Shown here piece after piece: positions 8,644 to 16,135 of a DNA stretch of 64,000 bases. Each line of letters begins with the position of its first letter. The first letter of the stretch is position 1. The stretch lies in the NCBI RefSeq assembly GCF_019977195.1, contig NZ_AP024643.1, positions 3,410,001 through 3,474,000 on the forward strand. The letters are read 5' to 3'. This stretch comes from Arthrobacter sp. StoSoilA2. GTDB taxonomy: Bacteria; Actinomycetota; Actinomycetes; Actinomycetales; Micrococcaceae. Under the pieces are notes generated by a model. That model was not told the origin of the DNA, made no database searches, and saw only the letters and a list, made by a program, of their open reading frames with translations. The position numbers and the translations under genes are program-made.

Positions 8644-8671
8644 GCATCGGGCGACCCCTTGGTTGTTGCCG

Positions 8672-9202
8672 CTAGATCGCGCCACCGGCAGCAGACGGCG
8701 CACTGGAATCATGCCCGCCATCGCCAACGCTCTCACGCGCAACGTAATTCTCGATATCGAAGAGGTTCTCCGCCCGCTCCGTGATGTTGAGAAGCGTGGT
8801 CATGGAGGCAACTTCCTCAACCTGTTCCTTCAGGAACCACAGCATGAACTGCTCGCCCAAGGCGTCGCCCTCAGCACGGGCGGCGCGGAACATCTCCTCG
8901 ATGTTGCGCGTAACTTCCCTTTCCTGCTCAAGGGCCAAAGCGATGGGTTCCTTGGCGTTGGTGAAGTTGTTGCGGACCGGGGCGATGCCCGGGATCTCGA
9001 CGGGCACGTTGCGGTCCAGCATGTACTGGACCATCATCATGGCGTGATTGCGCTCCTCGAGGGACTGGCGGTAAAAATGCCGGGCAAGCTGCGGCAAGTC
9101 CTGACCGTCAAAATACACGGCTACTGCAATGTATTGCTGGGAGGCCGCAAATTCATTGGCGACCTGAACGGACAACAGCTCATTGAATGTCTTGTTAGCC
9201 AT
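8672..9202 (-). CDS. ftn: ferritin
   Basis: A 176-residue ferritin-like protein that stores iron as a 24-mer shell. The four-helix bundle carries ferroxidase ligands: E17 (NEFAASQQYI), E50 and H53 in EERNHA, E94 (EQEREVTRNIEEM) and the helix-D motif FLKEQVEE. No haem-binding Met of the bacterioferritin type is evident, so non-haem ferritin is preferred. The last 20 residues (GDGGHDSSAPSAAGGA) are a flexible tail. It stands alone on the minus strand, convergent with zapE, and no DtxR or Fur-type box was recognised upstream. Confidence 0.92.
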   Translation of the reverse strand: MANKTFNELLSVQVANEFAASQQYIAVAVYFDGQDLPQLARHFYRQSLEERNHAMMMVQYMLDRNVPVEIPGIAPVRNNFTNAKEPIALALEQEREVTRNIEEMFRAARAEGDALGEQFMLWFLKEQVEEVASMTTLLNITERAENLFDIENYVARESVGDGGHDSSAPSAAGGAI

Positions 9203-9247
9203 GGCACCGATCCTACAGCCGGGCCAAGACAGCCAGACAGTCTTCTT

Positions 9248-9619
9248 TTAAGCCAGCAGCAGAGCGAACCAAACACCAGCGGCGGCCGCCCCGACGCTGA
9301 TGGCCATGGACCCCAACCCGTTGACGAGCGCCAGCCCCATCCGCCCACTCTGCACCAGCCTTATGGTCTCCAGACTTGCCGTGCTGAAGGTGGTGTAGCC
9401 GCCCAGGAAACCCGTGCCGAGGATGAGTTGAAGGGATTCAGGCGCCTGCCCTTCCATCACCAGGCCTGCCAGGAACCCCAGGAGCACGGAACCGGAAACA
9501 TTGATGAAAATGGTGGCCCATGGCAGGGCAGTACGTACGCGTGCCCGGATGAGCCCGTCCAGCATGAACCTAACAGCCGCGCCCAGTCCTCCCGCGAGGG
9601 CCAACAGGATGACTGTCAT
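9248..9619 (-). CDS. crcB: fluoride channel FluC/CrcB (second subunit)
   Basis: A 123-residue FluC/CrcB protein with four membrane segments. Family motifs present are GLGAAVRFM (helix 1), INVSGSVLLGF (helix 2, pore Asn) and GFLGGYTTFSTAS (helix 3, the TTFST phenylalanine-box segment). FluC dimers export fluoride. The ATG at 9619 overlaps the TGA of the upstream crcB in ATGA, indicating coupling. Paired crcB genes in Gram-positives usually encode two different subunits of a heterodimer, which fits here. A longer reading to 9640 is unlikely. Confidence 0.93.
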   Translation of the reverse strand: MTVILLALAGGLGAAVRFMLDGLIRARVRTALPWATIFINVSGSVLLGFLAGLVMEGQAPESLQLILGTGFLGGYTTFSTASLETIRLVQSGRMGLALVNGLGSMAISVGAAAAGVWFALLLA

Positions 9620-10047
9620 TTCGCACGCCTGTGATGCCATGCGGCGAACCAGATTCCCGCCATGGTTGCGAGCGCCCCACCCAGCAGGCTCAGGCCCAGA
9701 TAACCCAGGGCAGCAGTCGTGTCACCTGAAGTGAACAGGTGCACCGCATCCAATGCGAGCGTGCTGTACGTGGTGTAGGCACCCAGGAAGCCCGTACCCA
9801 AGGCGAGGCGCAACGCCCGGCGACGGCCGACGTCGGGCCCCCTCCTGGCAAGTCCCTCCAGCAAAGCGCCCAGGGCCAAAGCGCCGGAAAGGTTGATCAG
9901 AAGGGTGGGCAACGGCCAGGATCCTGGCGAAGGAATCATAAGTCCGAGGCCGTAGCGGGCGAGTGCCCCGAACACGCCACCCGCGGCCACAATTCCGATG
10001 AACCCCCAGTGAAGATGGACGGGACGCCTGGCGTCAGTCGTCATCAT
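9616..10047 (-). CDS. crcB: fluoride channel FluC/CrcB (first subunit)
   Basis: A 143-residue FluC/CrcB paralogue with the same four-helix plan: GGVFGALARYGL (helix 1), LLINLSGALALGAL (helix 2) and GFLGAYTTYSTLAL (helix 3). The Phe of the usual TTFST box is Tyr here. The charged N-terminus (MMTTDARRPVHLHWG) precedes helix 1. ATG codons at 10047 and 10044 are adjacent and either may be used; both overlap the end of the UspA gene by a few bases. Downstream it is coupled to the second crcB. No fluoride riboswitch was recognised upstream of the cluster. Confidence 0.92.
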   Translation of the reverse strand: MMTTDARRPVHLHWGFIGIVAAGGVFGALARYGLGLMIPSPGSWPLPTLLINLSGALALGALLEGLARRGPDVGRRRALRLALGTGFLGAYTTYSTLALDAVHLFTSGDTTAALGYLGLSLLGGALATMAGIWFAAWHHRRAK

Positions 10048-10540
10048 CCACCGGGACGCGTGGCTCCACGGGTACAACCAACACAGGGCGATCCTGTCGG
10101 TGGAAGAGCTGACGGGCAATGGAGCCCGCCGTCAGCTCTTTGATAGCCGAACCGAGCTTGCGGTCCCTGGAGCCCACCACAATCATGGACGCGCCGATAT
10201 CTTCGGCCTCACGGGCCAGTGCCCGTGCCGGTTCCCCTGCCAGGGAGACGATGGACCAGCTCAAGTCAGCTTCGGCCAACTGGGTGGCAATAGCTGTCCG
10301 CAAGGATTCCGGGACGTTCTCGGCATCATCGTCCACGCCGTCGGGATCAATCGGAGCAGACGGCCCGCCCGTGGTTCCATCCACGGGATAAACGGTCACA
10401 TCAACGAAGGCGCACACCAACGGCAGTCCGGCGCTAAGCGCCACCTCGGCGGCACGCTCTACGACGACGGGACGCTGCCCGGGCATGACGCCTACCAGGA
10501 TGGGGCCGATGAGGGCTTTGGGTACTGGGGTCCCCGTCAT
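10034..10540 (-). CDS. universal stress protein, UspA family
   Basis: A 168-residue single-domain UspA protein. ILVGVMPG opens the fold. The C-terminal nucleotide-binding loop is read in IVVGSRDRKLG through ELTAGSIARQL to PVLVVP, matching the G-2X-G-9X-G(S/T) style of ATP-binding Usp proteins with some deviation. An Asp/Glu-rich insertion (DPDGVDDDAENVPE) lies near residues 65-80. GGGAGG precedes the ATG. The 3' end overlaps the first crcB gene, so stress protein and fluoride channel are co-translated. A physiological link to fluoride is not established. Confidence 0.88.
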   Translation of the reverse strand: MTGTPVPKALIGPILVGVMPGQRPVVVERAAEVALSAGLPLVCAFVDVTVYPVDGTTGGPSAPIDPDGVDDDAENVPESLRTAIATQLAEADLSWSIVSLAGEPARALAREAEDIGASMIVVGSRDRKLGSAIKELTAGSIARQLFHRQDRPVLVVPVEPRVPVDDDD

Positions 10541-10556
10541 CGTAAAGCGCCTCCCG

Positions 10557-10901
10557 TCAGACTTTCTTCACAACGCTGGACTTGAGCTGCATGGGGCCGA
10601 ACCCGTCCACCTTGCAATCAATATCGTGATCCCCCACGCCGTCGACCAGCCGGATGTTCCGCACTTTGGTGCCGACCTTGATGGCCGTGGCGCTGCCCTT
10701 CACTTTGAGGTCCTTGACCACTGTGACGGTGTCACCGTCACTCAGGATGTTGCCCACCGCGTCCTTGATGACATTCCCTTGCTCGTCGCTCCCGCTCATT
10801 GGTGACCATTCGTGGGCACATTCAGGGCAAACCAACAGCGCGCCCATCTGGTAGGTGTATTCACTGGAGCATTCGGGGCACGGAGGCAGGGAGTCGTTCA
10901 C
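10557..10901 (-). CDS. PhnA/YjdM-type zinc ribbon protein
   Basis: A 114-residue protein with an N-terminal zinc ribbon (CPEC at residues 8-11 and CPEC at about 25-28) and the PhnA C-terminal barrel domain (DGDTVTVVKDLKVKGS to LKSSVVKKV). The E. coli homologue YjdM was once linked to alkylphosphonate use, but its function is uncertain and no phosphonate genes lie nearby. It is the first gene of the minus-strand run that continues with the UspA protein and two crcB genes, 16 bases upstream of the UspA start. Confidence 0.88.
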   Translation of the reverse strand: MNDSLPPCPECSSEYTYQMGALLVCPECAHEWSPMSGSDEQGNVIKDAVGNILSDGDTVTVVKDLKVKGSATAIKVGTKVRNIRLVDGVGDHDIDCKVDGFGPMQLKSSVVKKV

Positions 10902-11003
10902 AGGGTAATTCTAAGGGGGCATCCACCGCTGGCCGGCCCTTCCAACCACGGCCCGGAAGCCTACCCCGGCACAAGGACATTATGAAAGGCGCGGCAGAAT
11001 CTG

Positions 11004-11032
11004 TTGCCCCATGTCAGATCGACACATAGGCT
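11004..11032 (+). promoter_or_regulatory. sigma-70-type promoter of the cold shock gene
   Basis: TTGCCC (11004-11009) and TAGGCT (11027-11032) are separated by 17 bases, a good housekeeping promoter. Transcription would start near 11040, leaving a leader of about 65 bases before the ATG at 11104. Long leaders are common for cold shock genes, though no specific thermosensor fold was worked out. Confidence 0.6.
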
Positions 11033-11103
11033 CAATAATGTGAGTGGCGGGGACGGTGATCCGACAAGCGGTACCGACCAGCTACCCGTGAAGGAAAACA
11101 AGC

Positions 11104-11307
11104 ATGGCTACAGGCACAGTGAAATGGTTCAACGCTGAAAAGGGCTTCGGATTTATTGCCCCGGACGACGGTGGACCGGATGTATTCGCCCACTATTCAG
11201 CAATCACGTCCAGCGGATACCGTTCCCTGGACGAGAACCAGAAGGTCCAGTTCGACATCACCCAGGGCCCCAAGGGACCTCAGGCGGAGAACATCCAGCC
11301 CCTCTAA
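11104..11307 (+). CDS. cspA: cold shock protein, CspA family
   Basis: A 67-residue single cold-shock domain. RNP1 is intact as KGFGFIAP (residues 13-20) and RNP2 as VFAHYSAI (27-34). The family usually has VFVHxS, so Val to Ala at the third position is a small deviation. CSPs bind single-stranded RNA and melt secondary structure. GAAGGA lies just upstream of the ATG. The gene is monocistronic, with its own promoter upstream and a strong terminator 10 bases downstream. Confidence 0.95.
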   Translation: MATGTVKWFNAEKGFGFIAPDDGGPDVFAHYSAITSSGYRSLDENQKVQFDITQGPKGPQAENIQPL

Positions 11308-11317
11308 ACTCCCACAA

Positions 11318-11352
11318 AAAACCGGCCAGGCATGTTGTGCCTGGCCGGTTTT
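11318..11352 (+). terminator. Rho-independent terminator after cspA
   Basis: A perfect 15-base inverted repeat (AAAACCGGCCAGGCA and its complement) encloses a 5-base loop, with A and T runs at its two ends. The symmetry lets it work in both directions, so it may also end transcripts from the minus-strand tRNA-Ala gene, which finishes 18 bases away. Confidence 0.9.
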
Positions 11353-11369
11353 GTTGTTGCCGGAATCCG

Positions 11370-11442
11370 TGGAGCTAAGGGGATTTGAACCCCTGACCTC
11401 TTCGATGCGAACGAAGCGCTCTACCAACTGAGCTATAGCCCC
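11370..11442 (-). tRNA. tRNA-Ala (anticodon CGC)
   Basis: The minus strand folds into a complete 73-base cloverleaf. The acceptor stem is GGGGCTA with TAGCTCC and contains the G3:U70 pair that identifies tRNA-Ala. The D arm is GCTC-N8-GAGC, the anticodon stem CTTCG/CGAAG with loop TTCGCAT, and the T arm AGGGG-TTCAAAT-CCCCT. The anticodon CGC reads GCG. The discriminator is A and CCA is not encoded. It lies downstream of the frameshifted NAD(P)-binding gene on the same strand. Confidence 0.96.
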
Positions 11443-11454
11443 TGGGCACGGCGT

Positions 11455-12279
11455 CTACGGCCGGGCCAGTGTCCTTAGGCTACAAAGTTTCCGACCGCTT
11501 TTCCAACCACGACACGAACGTTTCAGTGCCATACCTTTGCTCGGGCATGAGGTTGAGTCCCGCACGCAGGTAGGCGCCCATGGCGCCCGGGAGCGGGACT
11601 TCCAGAACCTTGCCCGCGCGCCGGTAATGGCTTTCCATGACTCCGCCATGTCCTTCATGGCCAGCACTTCGGGCCCGCCAATGGTCCTGACGCGATGCCG
11701 CTCGGGAGTAGGCACCTCCAGCGCAGCTTCCAGCAATGCAGCGGCGGCTTCCCTGGGTGAAATCGTTTGGAAGCGCACTCCCTTGAATGCCGGAATCAAC
11801 CGCACTTTTGCGCCTGCAGCAAAGATCATTTCCACCAGGCTGTGGAATTGTGTGGCCCTGATAACCACCGTATCCAGTTTGGCCCTCGCATAGACCCGTT
11901 CCTTGTCTGCCTTGGAAACGTAGAAGGAATACGTGCTCTGGTCACAGTTGATAATCGACAAGGCCACAGCCTTGCGCACCCCTGCCCGGTGAGCCGCGTC
12001 AAGAAGACGAGCGCCGCCGTCGGCGAATTCCTTTTGGGCTTTCCCGAACCGGCCTTCAAGGCAATCAATAACGACGTCGGCACCCGCCACCGCGGCCGCC
12101 AAACCATCACCCGTGGTGACGTCGCCGGCAAAGTAGGCCGCGCCGTCGTGATGCTTCTCCGAACCGGGAGGCGGCACGTGGCGACTCAGGGCGGAAACCG
12201 TGTGCCCGGCGTCGAGCGCCTGGCGAACAACTTCACGGCCGACCTGGCCAGTGCCACCTGCAACACAGAGCGCGGTCAT
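11455..12279 (-). CDS. NAD(P)-binding NmrA/SDR-like protein, apparent frameshift near the C-terminus
   Basis: A 274-codon frame whose first 220 residues form an atypical short-chain dehydrogenase or NmrA-like fold. The dinucleotide motif is CVAGGTGQVGREVV (residues 5-18), followed by VVIDCLEG and AVALSIINCDQSTYSFYVSKADKE, typical of NAD(P)H-binding epimerase-like proteins. After WKAITGA the sequence becomes Arg, Ser and Trp rich and unlike the family. A one-base shift near 11611-11625 restores GKVLEVPLPGAMGAYLRAGL and ends at a TAG at 11480. The gene thus appears to have lost one base in a CG-rich run, by mutation or sequencing error. The N-terminal fold is probably intact. The start follows the GlpR-like gene's stop by 4 bases. 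Confidence 0.8.
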   Translation of the reverse strand: MTALCVAGGTGQVGREVVRQALDAGHTVSALSRHVPPPGSEKHHDGAAYFAGDVTTGDGLAAAVAGADVVIDCLEGRFGKAQKEFADGGARLLDAAHRAGVRKAVALSIINCDQSTYSFYVSKADKERVYARAKLDTVVIRATQFHSLVEMIFAAGAKVRLIPAFKGVRFQTISPREAAAALLEAALEVPTPERHRVRTIGGPEVLAMKDMAESWKAITGARARFWKSRSRAPWAPTCVRDSTSCPSKGMALKRSCRGWKSGRKLCSLRTLARP

Positions 12280-12285
12280 GCCGGC

Positions 12286-13248
12286 CTAGGCGCGGCGACG
12301 CTGCAGGACATCGTCCAGATTGCTCAGGGCGCTCTGTCCCTTCGATGCAGTACGCACCTGCGCAGCTGCTGTGGCCTCCGCCTGCTCAACACTTTGCTTT
12401 AGCACCGGCTTGCCCACAGGTTTGGGAGCTTCGGGAAGATCCAAGGGTTCCGGAGCGGGGCGCGGCGCCTTGGCGGCACCAACGTAGGTGGGCTTGGGAA
12501 CCTCAACCGGTTCCCAACTGGCATCTTCGGAACCAGCGGACTTGTCGCCAACAGAGTTGCTGCCGGCGGACTTGTCACCAGCTGACTTGTCCCCAGCTGC
12601 CAAGGCAACAGCCAAGGCAGCCTGGCGTAGCTCCACGGCAGAAAGGCGTGCGGCCTCGGACTTTCCGGCCTCGGCGTCGAAAACCCGTGTTTCCTTGGCT
12701 TCGACAGGCGGTTCCTTAGGCAGGTACCGCGCGGGTGTCTGGATGGGCACCACCGGCGCAGCCCGACGCGCCCGGCGTTCGCGGAGATCCCGGAGGGCGA
12801 GCCTCCGCAAAGTCACCACGGCAAGTACCGAACCCGCGAACGACACCAACGGCAGCCAGACAGTACCCGTACCGAACAGCCGCAGCACGCCCGAAACAAT
12901 GGCAGTCAGCAATAAAGCAAGGCCGGCCAAGGCCAGAGTGAGCCGGGCATAACGGATCGTAAAGGGAGTTGTGGGTGGCTTCCTGGCAGACGACTCAGCC
13001 ACGCGGGATTCCTGGGGCGACGCCGGTGCTTTGCTGTGCATGGTCTCCATCGGTTTCTCCTGCCGGGGTGCCAAAGTCAGTACCACCCCTGCCTGCGTTT
13101 CGTCTGGTTCGTCGTCAAATGCCTCTGCTGAAACAGCGGCTGCCTGGACCTGCTGCCGTCTGTTCCGAAGAACGTAAGGAGCGACCCAGACCATCCAAAG
13201 CGCAACAGTGACCACGAGTATCACTGAGCTGCTGAGAGGGAAGTCCAC
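12286..13248 (-). CDS. GlpR/SepX-like membrane protein (putative divisome component)
   Basis: A 320-residue protein with one N-terminal membrane helix (VILVVTVALWMVWVAPYVLR), a linker, a two-helix hairpin (about residues 100-150) and a long Pro/Ala/Glu-rich cytoplasmic tail with GDKSAG-type repeats. The N-terminal anchor with APYVLR and the location next to RimJ and GalU match GlpR of corynebacteria and mycobacteria and SepX of Streptomyces, which take part in septum formation. GlpR normally binds Glp, a MoeA-like protein encoded in the same cluster, and no such gene is present here. The GTG at 13248 is chosen because TACGGT lies 7 bases upstream (leaderless); a TTG at 13254 is also possible. 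Confidence 0.65.
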   Translation of the reverse strand: MDFPLSSSVILVVTVALWMVWVAPYVLRNRRQQVQAAAVSAEAFDDEPDETQAGVVLTLAPRQEKPMETMHSKAPASPQESRVAESSARKPPTTPFTIRYARLTLALAGLALLLTAIVSGVLRLFGTGTVWLPLVSFAGSVLAVVTLRRLALRDLRERRARRAAPVVPIQTPARYLPKEPPVEAKETRVFDAEAGKSEAARLSAVELRQAALAVALAAGDKSAGDKSAGSNSVGDKSAGSEDASWEPVEVPKPTYVGAAKAPRPAPEPLDLPEAPKPVGKPVLKQSVEQAEATAAAQVRTASKGQSALSNLDDVLQRRRA

Positions 13249-13346
13249 ATTCAAAACCGTAGAAGCAAATCATCAGGGGCGGCGGCATTGCGGTCGGTGT
13301 GTCGCCGGCGAGTCCGCAAATGAATGGAGATACGGCTCAAAAGGGC

Positions 13347-13973
13347 CTATGACCTGCCCGTTCTTCCTCTGAGCCACCAGTCAAGGAGTCCCTGCGGAAC
13401 TTCCTCCGACGTAAGCGCGAAAGACCGGTGATCCGCCCACTGGCCATTGATGTGCAAGTACCTCAACCGGTAGCCCTCGTCCCTGAATCCGAGCTTTTCC
13501 ACCACCCGAAGACTTGGCGCGTTCTCAGGCCGGATATTGATTTCCATCCTGTGCAGGCCAAGGGTCCGGAAGCAGTGGTCCGTAGCCATCGCAACTGCAG
13601 TTGGAGCGATACCGTGCCCGGCGCGTTCCTTATCAACCCAGTAGCCAAGGGTCGCCATCATCGCCGAACCCCACACGATGGATGAGACCGTCAACTGCCC
13701 CACAATTTGAGGATCACGGAAACCCTCGGTGCGCTCCGTAATGAGGAAGGGCAAAGCCGTGGCCTGCCGGGCTTGCGCATTCAGGGATGCCACCATTTGA
13801 CGGTAACTGGGCAGGCGCCCACCCGGTGCAGGATTGGACGCCTCCCAAGGTGCAAGCCATTCACTGTTCCGCGAACGGACTTCAGACCACTCCCGCTTGT
13901 CGCGGTAACGGATTGGCCGGAGCACCAAGGCTCCGCTTTCCAGCGTTACCGGCCAGATCGCAGAGCCGTACAC
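13347..13973 (-). CDS. rimJ: RimJ-type GNAT acetyltransferase
   Basis: A 208-residue acetyltransferase of the RimJ/RimL class, which acetylates protein N-termini such as ribosomal S5 in E. coli. The GNAT fold is seen in LVLRPIRYRDKREW near the start, the acetyl-CoA loop region ERAGHGIAPTAVAMA, and the C-terminal EKLGFRDEGYRLRYLHING. The GTG at 13973 starts 5 bases after the galU stop, giving a two-gene unit. A reading from 14015 would overlap galU and is rejected. The synteny galU-rimJ-glpR is conserved in actinobacteria. The real substrate is not known. Confidence 0.85.
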   Translation of the reverse strand: MYGSAIWPVTLESGALVLRPIRYRDKREWSEVRSRNSEWLAPWEASNPAPGGRLPSYRQMVASLNAQARQATALPFLITERTEGFRDPQIVGQLTVSSIVWGSAMMATLGYWVDKERAGHGIAPTAVAMATDHCFRTLGLHRMEINIRPENAPSLRVVEKLGFRDEGYRLRYLHINGQWADHRSFALTSEEVPQGLLDWWLRGRTGRS

Positions 13974-13978
13974 CGGTT

Positions 13979-14884
13979 TTATTTGGGAAGACCGGCAGTG
14001 AAGGTGGGCAGCCACTCGCGGAGCTCGGGGCCCAGGTCATCGCGTTCGCATGCCAACTCGATGCAGGCTTTCAAGTAGCTCAACTTGTCACCGGTGTCAT
14101 AGCGGCGTCCACGGAAGACAACGCCATAAACGCCGTAGCCTTCGCCTTCCCCGGCAGCCAGAACTTCAAGGGCATCCGTCAGCTGGATCTCTCCGCCACG
14201 TCCGGGAGCGGTGTTTTCCAGGACGTCAAACACTGCCGGATGGAGAACGTAACGGCCGATCACCGCGAGGTTGGATGGAGCTTCCTCGGGGGACGGCTTT
14301 TCAACGAGCTGCTTGATGCGGACGTAGCCGTCCTCATCGCTATCCTCGACGTCGGCGCAACCATAGGCGCTGATCTTGGAAGGCTCAACTTCAATGAGGG
14401 CAACAACGGAACCGCCGGTTTTTTGCTGGACAGCGATCATTTCGCTCAGCAGGTCCTCACGGGGATCGATGAGGTCATCGCCCAGCAAGACCGCAAAAGG
14501 CTCATGCCCGACATGCTGCTTTGCACGAAGGACTGCATGGCCGAGACCGTTGGGATCGCCCTGGCGGACATAGTGGATGTCACCCAGGTTGGTGGCGGAC
14601 TGGATGGCTTCAAGCTTGGCAGTATCGCCCTTCTCTGCCAGCGTTGCTTCCAACGCCGGCACACGGTCAAAGTGGTCTTCCAGGGCGCGCTTGCTGCGCC
14701 CGGTGATCATCAGGACGTCGTGCAGGCCAACCTTCACCGCTTCTTCGACGACGTACTGGATGGCTGGCTTGTCAACCACGGGCAGCATTTCCTTCGGCAT
14801 CGCCTTTGTGGCGGGGAGGAACCTGGTACCAAGACCCGCTGCGGGGATGACGGCCTTACGGACAGCATTGTTATCGAGAGTCAC
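13979..14884 (-). CDS. galU: UTP-glucose-1-phosphate uridylyltransferase
   Basis: A 301-residue GalU that makes UDP-glucose from UTP and glucose-1-phosphate, feeding cell-envelope glycans and trehalose. The nucleotidyltransferase motif is AVIPAAGLGTRFLPATKAMP at the N-terminus. VDKPAIQYVVEEA, FAVLLGDDLID (metal-binding Asp) and VEKPSPEEAPSN follow, all typical of bacterial GalU. The GTG at 14884 has TACATT 6 bases upstream, so a leaderless start is preferred over ATG codons at 14914 and 14911. It is divergent from the 5-formyl-THF cyclo-ligase gene, as in mycobacteria. Confidence 0.93.
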   Translation of the reverse strand: MTLDNNAVRKAVIPAAGLGTRFLPATKAMPKEMLPVVDKPAIQYVVEEAVKVGLHDVLMITGRSKRALEDHFDRVPALEATLAEKGDTAKLEAIQSATNLGDIHYVRQGDPNGLGHAVLRAKQHVGHEPFAVLLGDDLIDPREDLLSEMIAVQQKTGGSVVALIEVEPSKISAYGCADVEDSDEDGYVRIKQLVEKPSPEEAPSNLAVIGRYVLHPAVFDVLENTAPGRGGEIQLTDALEVLAAGEGEGYGVYGVVFRGRRYDTGDKLSYLKACIELACERDDLGPELREWLPTFTAGLPK

Positions 14885-15023
14885 CGGACTAATGTAACGG
14901 AAGGAATACATCAACGGGTAAACCCCCGCCGTGGCAAGACGCAGAAACAGCCCCTGGACTGGAGCCGATTTGCTGCTTTAGGCACACCACGGTGGCCCGC
15001 GGGAATCTCATGATCGGACAAAA

Positions 15024-15638
15024 ATGGCATCCAAGGACGACATCCGCAGCAGCCGACGCCTGTATAGGCGCAGCCTCACCAAGGAGCTTGTAGCCCAGGC
15101 CGGCGAATCAATTGCACGGCACGGCTTGGCCTGGGCCCGGAAAATTTCGGCCGGATCGCCCACGACCTTCGCCATCTACGTGGGCGTCTCCCACGAGCCC
15201 CCAACCATGCCCTTGATCGCAGGGCTCCACAACGCCGGCCACCAGGTCCTGCTTCCTGTCTGCGAGGCCGGCCGCCAGTTGAGCTGGGTGTACTGGACGC
15301 CGGAGACAGCCTTCGTCCGGTCCGACTACGCACCCATCGACGAACCCGAAGGCGAACGTTTGGACAGTGCTGTGGTGAGCTCTGCTGCGGGCATCTTCAT
15401 GCCGGCCACGGCCGTCGACCGGGATGGCAACCGCATCGGACAGGGTGGCGGCTACTACGACCGGCTCCTCCAAGGCCTGGACAATTCCGGCGGGCGGCCA
15501 CCCACCATTGCAGTGGTGTACGACGACGATGTGTTGCCTTCGGGAGCTATCCCCGCAGAGCCTTTTGACCGGCCGGTGCCGGAGGTGCTGACGCCCTCCG
15601 GAATCATCACGCTTGGCCGCGGGAGTGATCTCGATTGA
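15024..15638 (+). CDS. 5-formyltetrahydrofolate cyclo-ligase
   Basis: A 204-residue MTHFS-family enzyme that converts 5-formyl-THF to 5,10-methenyl-THF with ATP, recycling a storage folate. The active-site loop GNRIGQGGGYYDRLLQG (about residues 136-152) is intact. The N-terminus KDDIRSSRRLYRRSL fits the family R-x3-R pattern, and the C-terminus has PAEPFDRPVPEVLTPSGII. The gene is divergent from galU and followed 156 bases later by the FmdB-like zinc ribbon gene, the same order as Rv0992c and Rv0991c in M. tuberculosis. With fhs at 55960 it belongs to one-carbon metabolism. Confidence 0.92.
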   Translation: MASKDDIRSSRRLYRRSLTKELVAQAGESIARHGLAWARKISAGSPTTFAIYVGVSHEPPTMPLIAGLHNAGHQVLLPVCEAGRQLSWVYWTPETAFVRSDYAPIDEPEGERLDSAVVSSAAGIFMPATAVDRDGNRIGQGGGYYDRLLQGLDNSGGRPPTIAVVYDDDVLPSGAIPAEPFDRPVPEVLTPSGIITLGRGSDLD

Positions 15639-15794
15639 CCCATACGTGAAGTCCCGCATTTATATGCAGTTGGGAGATAGCGAACGAGCCGGATGCGGAT
15701 GATAGAATTGGCACTCAGGCCCTGCGACTGCTAATGCGGAGATTCTCCGCCACGGCTCCACAGGACCTGAACTTTGTCCTGAAGGAGGAACTCA

Positions 15795-16067
15795 GTGCCC
15801 ACATACGCATACGCCTGCAAAGACTGTGACCATGCCTTTGACATCGTCCAGTCCTTTTCTGACAGCTCCCTGACGGAGTGCCCTGAATGCCAGGGCGCGC
15901 TCCGCAAGAAGTTCAACAGCGTCGGCGTTGTCTTCAAGGGCTCGGGCTTCTACCGCACGGATTCGCGCGATGCCAAGGGCAGCACCGTCTCCGCCGCGCC
16001 CTCCTCCCCGGCGACTCCGGCCCCTGCTGCCACGCCTGCACCGGCGGACGCAGCCGCTGCCAGCTAG
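15795..16067 (+). CDS. FmdB/Ruc-like zinc ribbon protein
   Basis: A 90-residue protein with an N-terminal FmdB zinc ribbon: CKDC (residues 8-11) and CPEC (about 29-32), preceded by PTYAYA. Then follow KKFNSVGVVFKGSGFYRTDSR and a disordered Ala/Pro tail. In M. tuberculosis the syntenic gene Rv0991c encodes Ruc, a redox-regulated chaperone whose cysteines bind zinc and release it on oxidation. The same position next to the 5-formyl-THF cyclo-ligase gene and the same layout suggest this is the orthologue. The GTG start follows AAGGAGGA at good spacing. Confidence 0.82.
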   Translation: MPTYAYACKDCDHAFDIVQSFSDSSLTECPECQGALRKKFNSVGVVFKGSGFYRTDSRDAKGSTVSAAPSSPATPAPAATPAPADAAAAS

Positions 16068-16090
16068 CCGGCACTTTTCCACATAGGGCA

Positions 16091-16114
16091 CCCGGCCGCT
16101 GTTGGGTGGCCGGG
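16091..16114 (+). terminator. weak GC hairpin after the FmdB-like gene
   Basis: CCCGGCC (16091-16097) pairs with GGCCGGG (16108-16114) across a 10-base loop. There is no T run. It may end the FmdB transcript before the SAF gene or simply reflect high GC. Confidence 0.3.
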
Positions 16115-16135
16115 CCCGGTGGCTAACGTGGCGTC

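Noticed and set aside
10541..10560. Fluoride riboswitch upstream of the crcB cluster
   Set aside because: The intervals before the UspA and PhnA-like genes are too short and show no crcB-motif sequence.
13787..15013. Plus-strand open frame of 408 codons opposite galU and rimJ
   Set aside because: GalU and RimJ motifs are unambiguous on the minus strand, and the plus frame shows no domain.
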